Of a stretch of 61,587 nucleotides of DNA, positions 37,758 to 44,792 are shown piece after piece. Position 1 is the stretch's first letter. Every line of letters starts with the position of its first letter. The position numbers were made by a program, and so were the translations under genes. The stretch covers positions 1 through 61,587 of IMG/VR virus record IMGVR_UViG_3300032288_002407; one strand, given 5' to 3'. A model generated the notes under the pieces. The model was given only the letters and a program-made list of their open reading frames with translations, did no database searches and was not told the DNA's origin. Origin of the DNA: a virus.

Positions 37758-38050
37758 GGTTTCAAAATCAGTTCAATCTGCTTAATCACGTTCGCAAGAT
37801 ACTTGGTCTGCTCCCCCGTCAAATTATCCCCATGAAATCCCAAAAGGGTGCTCAACTGAAGATACACATTCCGCATAATCAACAAAGCCTCCCCCAGCTT
37901 CTTCTCAGCCTTCCCCTCCCGCTCCAGCTTCTCGCAAGCATCGTCTAGCCAAATGCCAATGTCTTCATTCTGAGGCTGATCGTCGTGCTCACCCCTCCGC
38001 CATTGGTTGTAGTAACGTAAATTATCAATGAGTTCAGTTGTCGTGTTCAT
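37754..38050 (-). CDS. small acidic helical protein
   Basis: A 98-residue protein from the ATG at 38050 (MNTTTELIDNLRYYNQWRRG); an upstream TTG at 38068 is less likely because it lies inside the preceding gene. The ATG follows that gene's TGA immediately (TGATATG), a junction used repeatedly in this phage. Phage genes of this type with NQWRRG are common; function is unknown. Confidence 0.6.
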   Translation of the reverse strand: MNTTTELIDNLRYYNQWRRGEHDDQPQNEDIGIWLDDACEKLEREGKAEKKLGEALLIMRNVYLQLSTLLGFHGDNLTGEQTKYLANVIKQIELILKP

Positions 38051-38051
38051 A

Positions 38052-38390
38052 TCAGATTTGATGTCCAAGGGTTAGTAATAGCGCATCAGCCATTTGAGAG
38101 GCGGTGGCTTCAAAAATTCGCCTTCTGTCTTCCACATTATTTGAAGACCAATTTGCACCCACGACATAAGCCAATCGTTCTGAATACTCAGCTTTGTCTT
38201 TTCCGTTTTCATCCCAATCTGGCAGTTTCGCCACAGCGCCGCAGATGGCATCACGGGAGGTGAGGTAGTCAGGCGTCCCGCTGCCAATTTCGACCATTGC
38301 GCACCCGCAAAGAATTTCCCCACAGTTGTCGCAGGTTTGACCATCAAACTCAGCGATGGCGATTTGTTTCTGTTCAGTTGTCATGTTCAT
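38052..38390 (-). CDS. small zinc-ribbon-containing protein
   Basis: A 112-residue protein from ATG 38390 (gatATG context) rather than the GTG at 38429. The motif CDNCGEILCGC near residue 20 can bind zinc. The rest is acidic and helical. Function is unknown. Confidence 0.5.
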   Translation of the reverse strand: MNMTTEQKQIAIAEFDGQTCDNCGEILCGCAMVEIGSGTPDYLTSRDAICGAVAKLPDWDENGKDKAEYSERLAYVVGANWSSNNVEDRRRIFEATASQMADALLLTLGHQI

Positions 38391-38436
38391 ATCGTAGGAC
38401 CAGCCCCTTCTCACATCCACCTCCATCACGCAAGTA

Positions 38437-38450
38437 TAAAGTAGAAGATA
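38437..38450. repeat. 14-bp direct repeat, copy 1
   Basis: TAAAGTAGAAGATA, repeated exactly at 39594-39607. The two copies bracket the zinc-ribbon and methyltransferase genes. The 10-base core GTAGAAGATA occurs a third time at 39731-39740. Confidence 0.6.
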
Positions 38451-38675
38451 TTATTCAGAGGGTGGCTCAGACGATCCAGCAGACCTACCCCTCGGCATAC
38501 ACCCACACGACTTCGTCTTCCCCCGCTTCAAGTTCTGATACATCGCCTCCATCCGACACCCACAATCACACTCGCATAACCACTTCGATAACCCATGCAG
38601 ATTCCGCGACACAAACGATAAAACAACCAACGACCCAAATCGCTGACCCGTTAATGACTGTGGCTTGCGTCCCAT
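38451..38675 (-). CDS. small zinc-ribbon protein of phage type
   Basis: A 74-residue protein: LTGQRFGSLVVLSFVSRN, then CECDCG and a SCGC motif. Two Cys pairs suggest a zinc ribbon. This N-terminal module is common in phage proteins, often alone or fused to HNH or AP2 domains. Here it stands alone, three bases downstream of the methyltransferase. Confidence 0.65.
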   Translation of the reverse strand: MGRKPQSLTGQRFGSLVVLSFVSRNLHGLSKWLCECDCGCRMEAMYQNLKRGKTKSCGCMPRGRSAGSSEPPSE

Positions 38676-38678
38676 AAG

Positions 38679-39590
38679 TTAAGAATTGGTTACATCCATG
38701 AATGCCCCTATGAACTCCGCCGCGACTTGGGGAACGATTGCATTGCCGTAACCGCGCAGTCGCACCATTCGGGCGGGAATCCCATGAGCCAGCGGGAAAA
38801 ATGCGGGTTCAGTTGGAATGCGGCGGGTTTTTCCGTCTCGGCAGTGGACGAGTTGGGAGTCGGCCCAAGGATAGTCTTGCACTGAATCGCTATCGGCATC
38901 CCTGCTCCATTGCCGTTCCCGTGCTTCTCCTTGTTTTTCGCCTGACGAACGTCCCACGTCTCCAGCGTCTCCCCGTCGTTCATGGCTCTGGCATCGGGTG
39001 TCGTCCACCCCGCCATCTGCGCTGTTGCTGGCAAATCCATCACCTCCCCTTTGTAAGCTCTGCCCTGCGGACCTTTCCAATCTCTTGCTTGAGTCGTCGG
39101 CCACCCAATACAATCTCTGCCTGATGTGCGGTGCGCCAACGCTGTGTGCGCCCAATACGGTCGCCCCGCAGGAGTAACCTTCTGCTTCCAAGTCTGCCGA
39201 TACTCCATCGAGCCAGCCGTGCCCAATCGCTGACGCAACCTGTTCCCCAAAGACATGCTCAGGGCGGCACTTGCGGATGAGTTCAAAAAACACCGGCCAG
39301 AGATGCCGCTCGTCTGCTGCTCCAAGCCCCTTTCCCGCAACACTAAAGGGCTGGCAAGGACAACTCCCTGTCCACACAGGTCTGTCACTTGACCATCCGG
39401 CAAGCTGCAAGGCAAGACTCCACCCTCCAATTCCAGCAAAGAAATGACATTGGGTGAAACCACGCAGGTCGTCGGGCGACACTTCCGCGATGCTTCGCTC
39501 ATCAACGTGTCCATCAGGGATTGCTCCCACTTTAATGAGTTCTCGGAGCCATGCTGCTGTTTTAGGTTCATATTCATTGTAGTAATTCAT
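38679..39590 (-). CDS. DNA (cytosine-5) methyltransferase
   Basis: A 303-residue protein with the C5-methyltransferase motifs in order: FAGIGGWSLAL (motif I), GSCPCQPFS (motif IV, catalytic Cys), GEQV in place of ENV (motif VI), RQRLYWVA (motif VIII), a low-complexity target-recognition region, and YGNAIVPQVA (motif X). It probably modifies phage DNA against host restriction. Almost the whole gene is also open in a second minus-strand frame (38708-39577). Direct repeats flank the locus. Confidence 0.85.
   Translation of the reverse strand: MNYYNEYEPKTAAWLRELIKVGAIPDGHVDERSIAEVSPDDLRGFTQCHFFAGIGGWSLALQLAGWSSDRPVWTGSCPCQPFSVAGKGLGAADERHLWPVFFELIRKCRPEHVFGEQVASAIGHGWLDGVSADLEAEGYSCGATVLGAHSVGAPHIRQRLYWVADDSSKRLERSAGQSLQRGGDGFASNSADGGVDDTRCQSHERRGDAGDVGRSSGEKQGEARERQWSRDADSDSVQDYPWADSQLVHCRDGKTRRIPTEPAFFPLAHGIPARMVRLRGYGNAIVPQVAAEFIGAFMDVTNS
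38708..39577 (-). CDS. overprinted frame within the methyltransferase gene
   Basis: A 289-codon frame lies entirely inside the methyltransferase gene, in another frame of the same strand. It contains phrases that recur in phage proteins as I remember them (SRWLMGFPPEWCDC near the C terminus, YRQTWKQKVTPAGRPYWA, GWPTTQARDWKGP). Either two proteins are read from one segment, or this is an open shadow kept open by composition. Translation is not shown. Confidence 0.4.
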   Translation of the reverse strand: MNMNLKQQHGSENSLKWEQSLMDTLMSEASRKCRPTTCVVSPNVISLLELEGGVLPCSLPDGQVTDLCGQGVVLASPLVLRERGLEQQTSGISGRCFLNSSASAALSMSLGNRLRQRLGTAGSMEYRQTWKQKVTPAGRPYWAHTALAHRTSGRDCIGWPTTQARDWKGPQGRAYKGEVMDLPATAQMAGWTTPDARAMNDGETLETWDVRQAKNKEKHGNGNGAGMPIAIQCKTILGPTPNSSTAETEKPAAFQLNPHFSRWLMGFPPEWCDCAVTAMQSFPKSRRSS

Positions 39591-39593
39591 AGT

Positions 39594-39607
39594 TAAAGTA
39601 GAAGATA
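39594..39607. repeat. 14-bp direct repeat, copy 2
   Basis: TAAAGTAGAAGATA, identical to 38437-38450, just upstream of the methyltransferase start codon. Read leftward it is TATCTTCTACTTTA ending four bases before the ATG. It could be a regulatory site or the edge of an acquired cassette. Confidence 0.6.
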
Positions 39608-39730
39608 CTTTTTAAAGGTAGAGCTAAAATCCAAACAACACCCCCCACCTCACGGAAATCAATCCCTCCCAAAACAAAGGGGGTGGTGGTCAATTCAAAA
39701 CCCTGACAGAACTCCATTCAATGTCAAATG

Positions 39731-39740
39731 GTAGAAGATA
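39731..39740. repeat. partial third copy of the direct repeat
   Basis: GTAGAAGATA, the core of the 14-mer at 38437 and 39594, in the intergenic gap upstream of the methyltransferase. Confidence 0.45.
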
Positions 39741-39774
39741 TATTTGGGGCGGATTTATGGAGAGGGGCTACGCA

Positions 39775-39945
39775 TACCAGCCGCCCGTGGTTTTGCCCCC
39801 CGCCGGGGACGGGCGTGGTGTGCTCTGCTGCTGCTGCTGGCTACCCGCTGGCGCACCCGCTCCCCCTGCTACGCTGCTGCCCTGCTCTCATCGCTTTGGC
39901 ACCGGCTCAAGCAATGCCCTAGCTTGTCGCTGTCCTTGTATTTAC
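39775..39945. other. GC-rich intergenic island with strong hairpin
   Basis: The 409-base gap 39591-39999 contains this segment, clearly richer in G and C than its surroundings. CGCCCGT/ACGGGCG (39782-39788 with 39809-39815) encloses CCCC-GCC-GGGG (39798-39808), a stable hairpin, followed by CTGCTGCTGCTGCTGG. Two short plus-strand frames cross it, with Cys- or Ala/Pro-rich products that do not look like stable proteins. It may be a foreign insertion or an RNA. Confidence 0.35.
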
Positions 39946-39999
39946 TTTGTAGCTAACTCCTAACAAGATCACTAAAGAGGACTTTGGGGCCTGATCGAG

Positions 40000-40557
40000 C
40001 TACAAATTGAATGAATCCCCATAGTTTCCGCTATCTTCCACAATTTCTGCCTCACACTCGATGACATTTGAGTCCTCTTGACCTCCGCCGAATGCGAAAG
40101 CTTGATTGATCTGAACTTGTGGCTGGCTCCATTTACCGGCCAAAGCTGCCATTTTGAAAATTCTCTCCACATCGGCTATGTTTTCGATGGCTAAATGGTC
40201 GATTTCGCCACTGGCTCGCTTTAGCCCTTTTTTCGCTATTTGAGAGGCCAGAAGCAAATTCGAGGCACTTAACCCCTCCGCACTCTCCGAAACTTTTTGG
40301 GCTACTTTTTGCGCCAAAGAAGCCGATTCTACCCCTTTCGTTTCAATCCGCGTTTCTTTTTCCTTTATAGCTCCATTAACAAGCTCTCGATTCGCGTTAA
40401 CTGCCGCTTTCCAGATTTCATTTCGGAATCGTTTTGTCCTTATCGTTTCCTCGCTGACTCCGAAACTCTCGCTTAATTGACTATCGGGAACTCCGCGAAT
40501 GTTTGCGGCTTGTAGAGCATCCCATTGCTCATCTGTTAGGACAGGTGTGTTTGCCAT
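40000..40557 (-). CDS. putative terminase small subunit or helix-turn-helix protein
   Basis: A 185-residue protein: N-terminal helix-turn-helix (GVPDSQLSESFGVSEETIRT), central helices, and an acidic C terminus. This layout resembles phage small terminases, which bind DNA through the N-terminal domain. The large terminase lies far away on the other strand, so the link is not supported by gene order. A regulator of the divergent region is the main alternative. Confidence 0.45.
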   Translation of the reverse strand: MANTPVLTDEQWDALQAANIRGVPDSQLSESFGVSEETIRTKRFRNEIWKAAVNANRELVNGAIKEKETRIETKGVESASLAQKVAQKVSESAEGLSASNLLLASQIAKKGLKRASGEIDHLAIENIADVERIFKMAALAGKWSQPQVQINQAFAFGGGQEDSNVIECEAEIVEDSGNYGDSFNL

Positions 40558-40596
40558 AAATCACACTCCCTTTTTCCTTCTACCTTTCAAGCACTT

Positions 40597-40612
40597 TGTT
40601 CCACATGGAACA
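40597..40612. promoter_or_regulatory. parS-like palindrome
   Basis: TGTTCCACATGGAACA differs at one central base from the chromosomal parS form TGTTCCACGTGGAACA recognised by ParB proteins. It has 6-bp arms TGTTCC/GGAACA and is followed directly by the palindrome TTCTAGAA (40613-40620). It lies in the divergent control region 40558-40708 between leftward and rightward operons. It may recruit host ParB or the phage ParB-like protein, or be an ordinary operator. Confidence 0.5.
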
Positions 40613-40650
40613 TTCTAGAAATTATAATCTGAAAAGATGGGGTGGGGGTA

Positions 40651-40679
40651 TTGACATCTCTCACAAAGGCGAATATAGG
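40651..40679 (+). promoter_or_regulatory. sigma70-type promoter of the rightward early operon
   Basis: TTGACA (40651-40656), exactly 17 bases, then TATAGG (40674-40679). Transcription would begin near 40686, just after an apparent ATG at 40685, so the first gene probably starts at 40709. It would drive the long plus-strand block. Confidence 0.65.
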
Positions 40680-40708
40680 AGAGCATGCTCAAAATGAGCT
40701 TATCCAAT

Positions 40709-40927
40709 ATGACAGCCACTAAATACACATCAGCACTAGAAACTACTGAACACGTCCACGCCAAAGTTCGAGCCCTTCGTGAGATTCCAAGAATCACCAT
40801 TTCGGAATCAATCGACACGGTTGAAGCTCACATCGGCAAACGCATGTTGTTTGCCGCGCTCCGCAAGTATGAGGGTGGCCCTTGGATCACTCGCCAAATG
40901 CGAGGAATGTTTGATCGTATCGCCTAA
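40709..40927 (+). CDS. first gene of the rightward operon, unknown
   Basis: A 72-residue protein beginning MTATKYTSALETTEHVHAKV in the aatATG context. The ATGs at 40685 and 40694 are less likely because the promoter places the transcript start close to or beyond them. Helical, basic, with a region (REIPRITISESIDTVEAHIG) that may be a small DNA-binding fold. Not recognised. Confidence 0.6.
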   Translation: MTATKYTSALETTEHVHAKVRALREIPRITISESIDTVEAHIGKRMLFAALRKYEGGPWITRQMRGMFDRIA

Positions 40928-40980
40928 TCTCCCACGGGGGCCGCATCCTACACGCACAAACTCAAACCACACCACACGAT

Positions 40981-41154
40981 ATGAAATCACCAACTCACGT
41001 TGAAATCGCCAACAACTACGCGCTCTGGATGGAATACGTTGACCCATCAGGCATTGATTCCGAAGAAGCATTCAGCTCGATGAGTGCAGAGGAAAAAATC
41101 AACATCATTAAAACCTGTTTCGGTGAAGAAAAAACCACCACTCTAACCCCATGA
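40981..41154 (+). CDS. small acidic protein, unknown
   Basis: A 57-residue frame from an ATG in the acacgatATG context, ending by ATGA overlap with the next gene. Acidic and helical (GIDSEEAFSSMSAEEKINII). Function is unknown. Confidence 0.55.
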   Translation: MKSPTHVEIANNYALWMEYVDPSGIDSEEAFSSMSAEEKINIIKTCFGEEKTTTLTP

Positions 41155-41273
41155 CCTCCCGCGAACGCGCCCAACTCCGCGCCAACCTCTACGCCCTCGC
41201 CCACGATCTTTTCGGCGGACTCCTGCTCGCCGGTTTGACCGTAGGCTTGGCGTTTCTTTTCTCCGTTAAATAA
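41151..41273 (+). CDS. tiny membrane protein
   Basis: A 40-residue frame with a basic N terminus (SRERAQLRANLYALAHD) and one hydrophobic helix (FGGLLLAGLTVGLAFLFSV). Starts by ATGA overlap with the preceding gene. Unknown early membrane protein. Confidence 0.5.
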   Translation: MTSRERAQLRANLYALAHDLFGGLLLAGLTVGLAFLFSVK

Positions 41274-41293
41274 CCCAAAACACAAAACACAAT

Positions 41294-41542
41294 ATGACAC
41301 CCATGCAAACAAACGAAACATTGCCACTTTATACCATCGCCCGAAAAATCCGGGCCGATTGGAAAAATGTTAACTACGCCGCGAGGCCATACCTCGAGGC
41401 GATGTCGAGTCTCTCATCTGTCAATGACAGTTATGGCTTTGACAACGCCAAGTCTATTATTCGCTACTTCTTATGCAATGCGTCATCGTGGCGCGGCCCT
41501 GTAGCGAAAGAAGTAAAATCACTCCTGAAATCAATGCTCTAA
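41294..41542 (+). CDS. small helical protein
   Basis: An 82-residue protein with the acacaatATG start. The pattern TIARKIRADWKNVNYAARPY followed by YLEAMSSL and a C-terminal YFL/W-rich helix occurs in small phage proteins I have seen without a known function. Confidence 0.65.
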   Translation: MTPMQTNETLPLYTIARKIRADWKNVNYAARPYLEAMSSLSSVNDSYGFDNAKSIIRYFLCNASSWRGPVAKEVKSLLKSML

Positions 41543-41553
41543 ACTTTACTTTT

Positions 41554-42228
41554 ATGTTCCATCTAATCAATCAATCAACGAATTCAAAAGTCGGTTTAGG
41601 CGTGGCCGTTTCAACCTCCACAGCTACCACATGCCCTGATGCCTGCCCTCTCAAAAGGGCAGGATGCTACGCTGATTCTGGCCCTCTTGCGCTCCACTGG
41701 CGCAAAGTCACGAAAGCTGAGCGTGGCCTCATATGGCGAGCGTTTATTAAGAGCGTTCAAGCCTTGCCCGTAGGATGGAAGTTTCGCCACAACCAAGCGG
41801 GCGATTTACTCGGTCAAAACAACCGCATTCACCGTGGCATGCTTCGCCAATTGGCGGGTGCTGTTGCGTCACGTTCTCTTCGAGCGTGGACGTATACCCA
41901 TAAACCGTTAACCAAATCAAACGTGGCAGCAATAAAGGAGGCGAACGAATCTGGATTCGTTGTCAATCTGTCTGCAGACAACCTAAAAGAAGCAGACAGA
42001 AAAGCGGCTACAGGACTTCCAGTGACGGTGATTTTGCCCCGTGACGCCGCTCCGGTAACCTACACGCCGCAAGGGCGCAAAGTTGTCACTTGCCCTGCTC
42101 AAACGCGGCAAGGCACAACCTGCTCTTCTTGCATGCTCTGTCAGCGTGGTGATCGATCAGTCATTGTCGGATTTAAAGTCCATGGCACCGGCGCCAAAAA
42201 AGCTGAAAAAGTAGCCCTTAACTCATAA
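41554..42228 (+). CDS. DUF7227-like cysteine-rich protein
   Basis: A 224-residue protein starting MFHLINQSTNSKVGLGVAVS. The N terminus has CPDACPLKRAGCYADSGPLA and the C terminus has CPAQTRQGTTCSSCMLC. The Cys arrangement (CPxxCPLKxxGCYA ... CxxCxxC) is common in phage and plasmid proteins of unknown function and may hold a metal or iron-sulfur centre. The start at 41554 avoids overlap with the upstream gene. The DUF number is from memory. Confidence 0.7.
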   Translation: MFHLINQSTNSKVGLGVAVSTSTATTCPDACPLKRAGCYADSGPLALHWRKVTKAERGLIWRAFIKSVQALPVGWKFRHNQAGDLLGQNNRIHRGMLRQLAGAVASRSLRAWTYTHKPLTKSNVAAIKEANESGFVVNLSADNLKEADRKAATGLPVTVILPRDAAPVTYTPQGRKVVTCPAQTRQGTTCSSCMLCQRGDRSVIVGFKVHGTGAKKAEKVALNS

Positions 42229-42231
42229 AAC

Positions 42232-42375
42232 ATGACCCAAGACTATAACTCTCTCCGCGCCCATTATCGCGCAACGTCTCAAAAGCTGGCACGCTCCCGC
42301 CAAATCAGGGAGGGCATAACTTGGCTCTCTCTCTGGCTCTCCGTTGGCCTTGCCGCCGCGCTTGCGCTGCTCTGA
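42232..42375 (+). CDS. tiny membrane protein
   Basis: A 47-residue frame with a basic N terminus (SLRAHYRATSQKLARSRQIR) and a C-terminal membrane helix (LSLWLSVGLAAALALL). A second small membrane protein in the early block, like the one at 41151. Function is unknown. Confidence 0.5.
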   Translation: MTQDYNSLRAHYRATSQKLARSRQIREGITWLSLWLSVGLAAALALL

Positions 42376-42452
42376 CGCTCATCCCGCGCCTCTTAACGGG
42401 GGCGCGGCATTGAGCGCCAAAAGCGCCAGCAAACAACGAACCAAAACACAAT

Positions 42453-42713
42453 ATGAACACCACTGACTCATACCTGTTTACCGAAGAAGAAATAGCCGTT
42501 CGCCGCAACCTTCCACTTGTTAACGGCTACGACACGCACCGCATCGTAACCCTCGACCGCGCTTCCACCTACGAACAGCCAACAAATTATGAAGTACGCA
42601 AAACTGCACATGGAGGATGGTGGGGTATAGCCACCTTCGCAGATGGCACGGTTCTGAAAAAGTTTCGCGGCAAGCCTGCTCGCATTATTTCCAAGTCTCA
42701 AGCTGCCGCCTGA
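42453..42713 (+). CDS. small protein, unknown
   Basis: An 86-residue protein beginning at acacaatATG after a short gap that contains a perfect 7-bp hairpin (CCGCGCC 42384-42390 with GGCGCGG 42401-42407). The C terminus is basic (VLKKFRGKPARIISKSQ) with a beta-like centre (GGWWGIATFADGTV). Not recognised. Confidence 0.55.
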   Translation: MNTTDSYLFTEEEIAVRRNLPLVNGYDTHRIVTLDRASTYEQPTNYEVRKTAHGGWWGIATFADGTVLKKFRGKPARIISKSQAAA

Positions 42714-42732
42714 AAAGAAAACTGCACACGCC

Positions 42733-42909
42733 ATGAACACCGAATTAGAAACCAAGCTAGAACGCCTTTTCGCCGCGATGGAGGCCAAACAAGCTGAAAT
42801 CCGGCGAGAAAAAGAGGATCAGAAACTTTCCCGCCGCCGCTACTGGTGGCAAGAGCCGCAAACTGAACAAAACAATAATAACAACGATGAAAATTACAAT
42901 TACCATTGA
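42733..42909 (+). CDS. small coiled-coil protein
   Basis: A 58-residue frame: helical, charged (TKLERLFAAMEAKQAEIRRE) with an Asn-rich tail (QNNNNN). Its last 23 bases overlap the next gene. Function is unknown. Confidence 0.5.
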   Translation: MNTELETKLERLFAAMEAKQAEIRREKEDQKLSRRRYWWQEPQTEQNNNNNDENYNYH

Positions 42910-43198
42910 ACTGAACGAAGATGAAAAAGGTTGGATTAGCTGCCCCGAAATGCGCTCGTCCTTCCCCACCAAAAACGCCACGAAAGACGTTGCCGCCCTC
43001 ATAGCAGAAGCTATTGACCTTGCTGAAGAAGCTCAAACATTACCTGCTGCCGTGCAATATCCAGCTATGCCTTGCTTGCGTCAGCATTCCTCTCATTGGG
43101 CGAAGGATCGAAAGGCAGGACTGCTAGCTATGGTCAACGATCCAACCGCTAGTCCCCAAGAGCGTTTTCTTGCTGCTGCTATTTTAAAACAACCATGA
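42887..43198 (+). CDS. HicB-like small protein
   Basis: A 103-residue protein beginning MKITITIELNEDEKGWISCP with NATKDVAALIAEAIDLAEEA. This strand-strand-helix pattern resembles HicB-type antitoxins (partial RNase-H fold). No HicA partner is adjacent, so an antitoxin role is unproven. ATGA overlap with the next gene. Confidence 0.5.
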   Translation: MKITITIELNEDEKGWISCPEMRSSFPTKNATKDVAALIAEAIDLAEEAQTLPAAVQYPAMPCLRQHSSHWAKDRKAGLLAMVNDPTASPQERFLAAAILKQP

Positions 43199-43362
43199 AA
43201 CCACGCCTTGCCCGTTTCCTCATCTCCTACCGAATAGCCGCAAAAACCTATTCGATCACGCTCCCCGGCCTCTCCGCCAGCCACGTTTGGCGATCATGGG
43301 ACCGCCCCGGTTCTACGCTTTTAAACGTGGTTGAATGCGATCACCACGGATTGCCAGTGTAA
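43195..43362 (+). CDS. small basic protein
   Basis: A 55-residue frame starting by ATGA overlap (MKPRLARFLISYRIAAKTYS). Contains WRSWDRPGS. Function is unknown. Confidence 0.5.
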   Translation: MKPRLARFLISYRIAAKTYSITLPGLSASHVWRSWDRPGSTLLNVVECDHHGLPV

Positions 43363-43447
43363 GAGCCGCGAATTAACAAGAGCCGCAAAAATAAATTCAA
43401 AAACCATTTGCCTACCTGAGAAAGCGCCGTAAATCGGCCTCAATAAT

Positions 43448-43966
43448 ATGATACAAGATATGACCATCGAACAGTTTTGCACCAAGCACCGCGCCTGCAA
43501 AGAAGGCAAAAAGTGGGCTTTAGCCTCCTGCGTTTCAATGAAGGAAGTGTGGGAAAAAGCCAAACCAGCTTGGCTGCTTTGGGTTGCCACGCGACCTTCG
43601 GTATTGACGGATAAAAAACTGCGTTTGTTCGCGGTGTTCTGTGCTCGTCAAGTTCAACATTTAATGACCGATCCTCGAAGCATTGAAGCAATTGATGTTG
43701 CCGAAAAATATGCTCAAGACAAAGCAAGTGATGACGAGCTTGCAGCAGCACGGTCAGCAGCATCATACGCATCAGCAGCATACGCAGCATACGAAGCAGC
43801 AGCATACGCAGCAGACGCAGCAAACGCAGCATCATGGGCAGCAAGAACAGTAGCAAGGGCAGTAAATACAGCAGCATACGCAGCAGCATGGGCAGCAAGC
43901 AACACGGCCATAAAAGAATCTCAAGCCGCATGGCTTCGGGAAAACACCACACCTAATTTTCTATGA
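43448..43966 (+). CDS. protein with alanine-rich AAYAA-type repeats
   Basis: A 172-residue protein. The first 95 residues look like a globular domain (TIEQFCTKHRACKEGKKWAL; LTDKKLRLFAVFCARQVQHL). The next ~60 are Ala-rich tandem repeats such as AAYAADAANAASWAA, which predict a long helix. Similar repeat proteins are frequent in phages with unknown function. ATGA overlap with the next gene. The repeat DNA is prone to length change. Confidence 0.65.
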   Translation: MIQDMTIEQFCTKHRACKEGKKWALASCVSMKEVWEKAKPAWLLWVATRPSVLTDKKLRLFAVFCARQVQHLMTDPRSIEAIDVAEKYAQDKASDDELAAARSAASYASAAYAAYEAAAYAADAANAASWAARTVARAVNTAAYAAAWAASNTAIKESQAAWLRENTTPNFL

Positions 43967-44181
43967 CAACACCAAACTCAATAGTCGAGCTTCTTCGCAA
44001 GCATCACAACGAAGCTGCATCACCGATGGCCTTTATTCGGGCCATCCGCGAGAAATGCGGAGTCCACACATCTAGCGTTTATCGCTGGGTAAACGGAGAG
44101 AAATTTCCGAACGGTCAGCACACGTTATCAATCCTTGACTACCTTAACGAGCAAGAGCCGCAAAATGAAACTACTCGCTGA
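43963..44181 (+). CDS. small helix-turn-helix protein
   Basis: A 72-residue protein with IREKCGVHTSSVYRWVNGEK, a helix-turn-helix similar to Cro/CI-type regulators, and a helical C terminus. Probably a DNA-binding regulator of early genes. Confidence 0.65.
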   Translation: MTTPNSIVELLRKHHNEAASPMAFIRAIREKCGVHTSSVYRWVNGEKFPNGQHTLSILDYLNEQEPQNETTR

Positions 44182-44251
44182 TATTTTAATCGTTGCGTGG
44201 ATCACCACCACGATCATTGCCGCCATTCACTTACTTTTCAAAGTCCTATGA
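44165..44251 (+). CDS. tiny membrane peptide
   Basis: A 28-residue hydrophobic frame (LADILIVAWITTTIIAAIHL) that overlaps its neighbours on both sides, the second as ATGA. It is the third tiny membrane protein in the early block. Confidence 0.4.
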   Translation: MKLLADILIVAWITTTIIAAIHLLFKVL

Positions 44252-44418
44252 GCCGCCACGGAAACTCGATGATCCCAAGTGATCGTCAATACGATGAATA
44301 CTACGCCATACGTTGCGATGATTGCAACGTGAAGCTGAACACCGAAGAACTCAAGCGAGGCGACCCATACCTATGCGAGATTTGTTTTGAACGCGAACAA
44401 GAAACCGAAGAAGAATGA
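44248..44418 (+). CDS. small zinc-ribbon protein
   Basis: A 56-residue protein with CDDCNVKLNTEELKRGD and CEIC: two CxxC pairs 22 residues apart, a compact zinc ribbon. Starts by ATGA overlap with the membrane peptide (44248) and ends by ATGA with the next gene. Acidic C terminus. Function is unknown. Confidence 0.55.
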   Translation: MSRHGNSMIPSDRQYDEYYAIRCDDCNVKLNTEELKRGDPYLCEICFEREQETEEE

Positions 44419-44792
44419 ACACACCAAGACCAACACCTGAGACGGATGTTGTTGTAGCCAATGACACAGGCGACAACGGATTCTTAGACGAAATTGTTAA
44501 AACTTGCCGCCGTTTGGAACGCGAGCGCGACGAGACGGTCAAGCAACTCGAAGCCATGCGTGACGAACTGCAAAAGGTCTGCCAGCAGCGGGACGCATGG
44601 GCCATGCGGTGTGACAAGCTAGATGTCACAGCCATGCGCGAGGCGATCAAAGAGGCGATTGATAGCTTGAATAAATGCTCGCGAGTAATTGGTGCGCCAA
44701 AGACTTACGAATGGGCCGATGAGGATGTTTGCGATGCAGCATACAATTCAGCTCAAACCACCCTCGCCAAACTCAAACCCTTCCTTCCATGA
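44415..44792 (+). CDS. phage coiled-coil protein
   Basis: A 125-residue protein. The N terminus NTPRPTPETD and the later LERERDETVKQLEAMRDEL follow a pattern common in small phage proteins (Thr/Pro start, then coiled coil). Coupled by ATGA to both neighbours. Function is unknown. Confidence 0.65.
   Translation: MNTPRPTPETDVVVANDTGDNGFLDEIVKTCRRLERERDETVKQLEAMRDELQKVCQQRDAWAMRCDKLDVTAMREAIKEAIDSLNKCSRVIGAPKTYEWADEDVCDAAYNSAQTTLAKLKPFLP

Noticed and set aside
39721-39963. 80- and 64-codon plus-strand frames in the GC-rich island
   Set aside because: Low-complexity Cys/Ala/Pro products, isolated between leftward genes, with no supporting motif.
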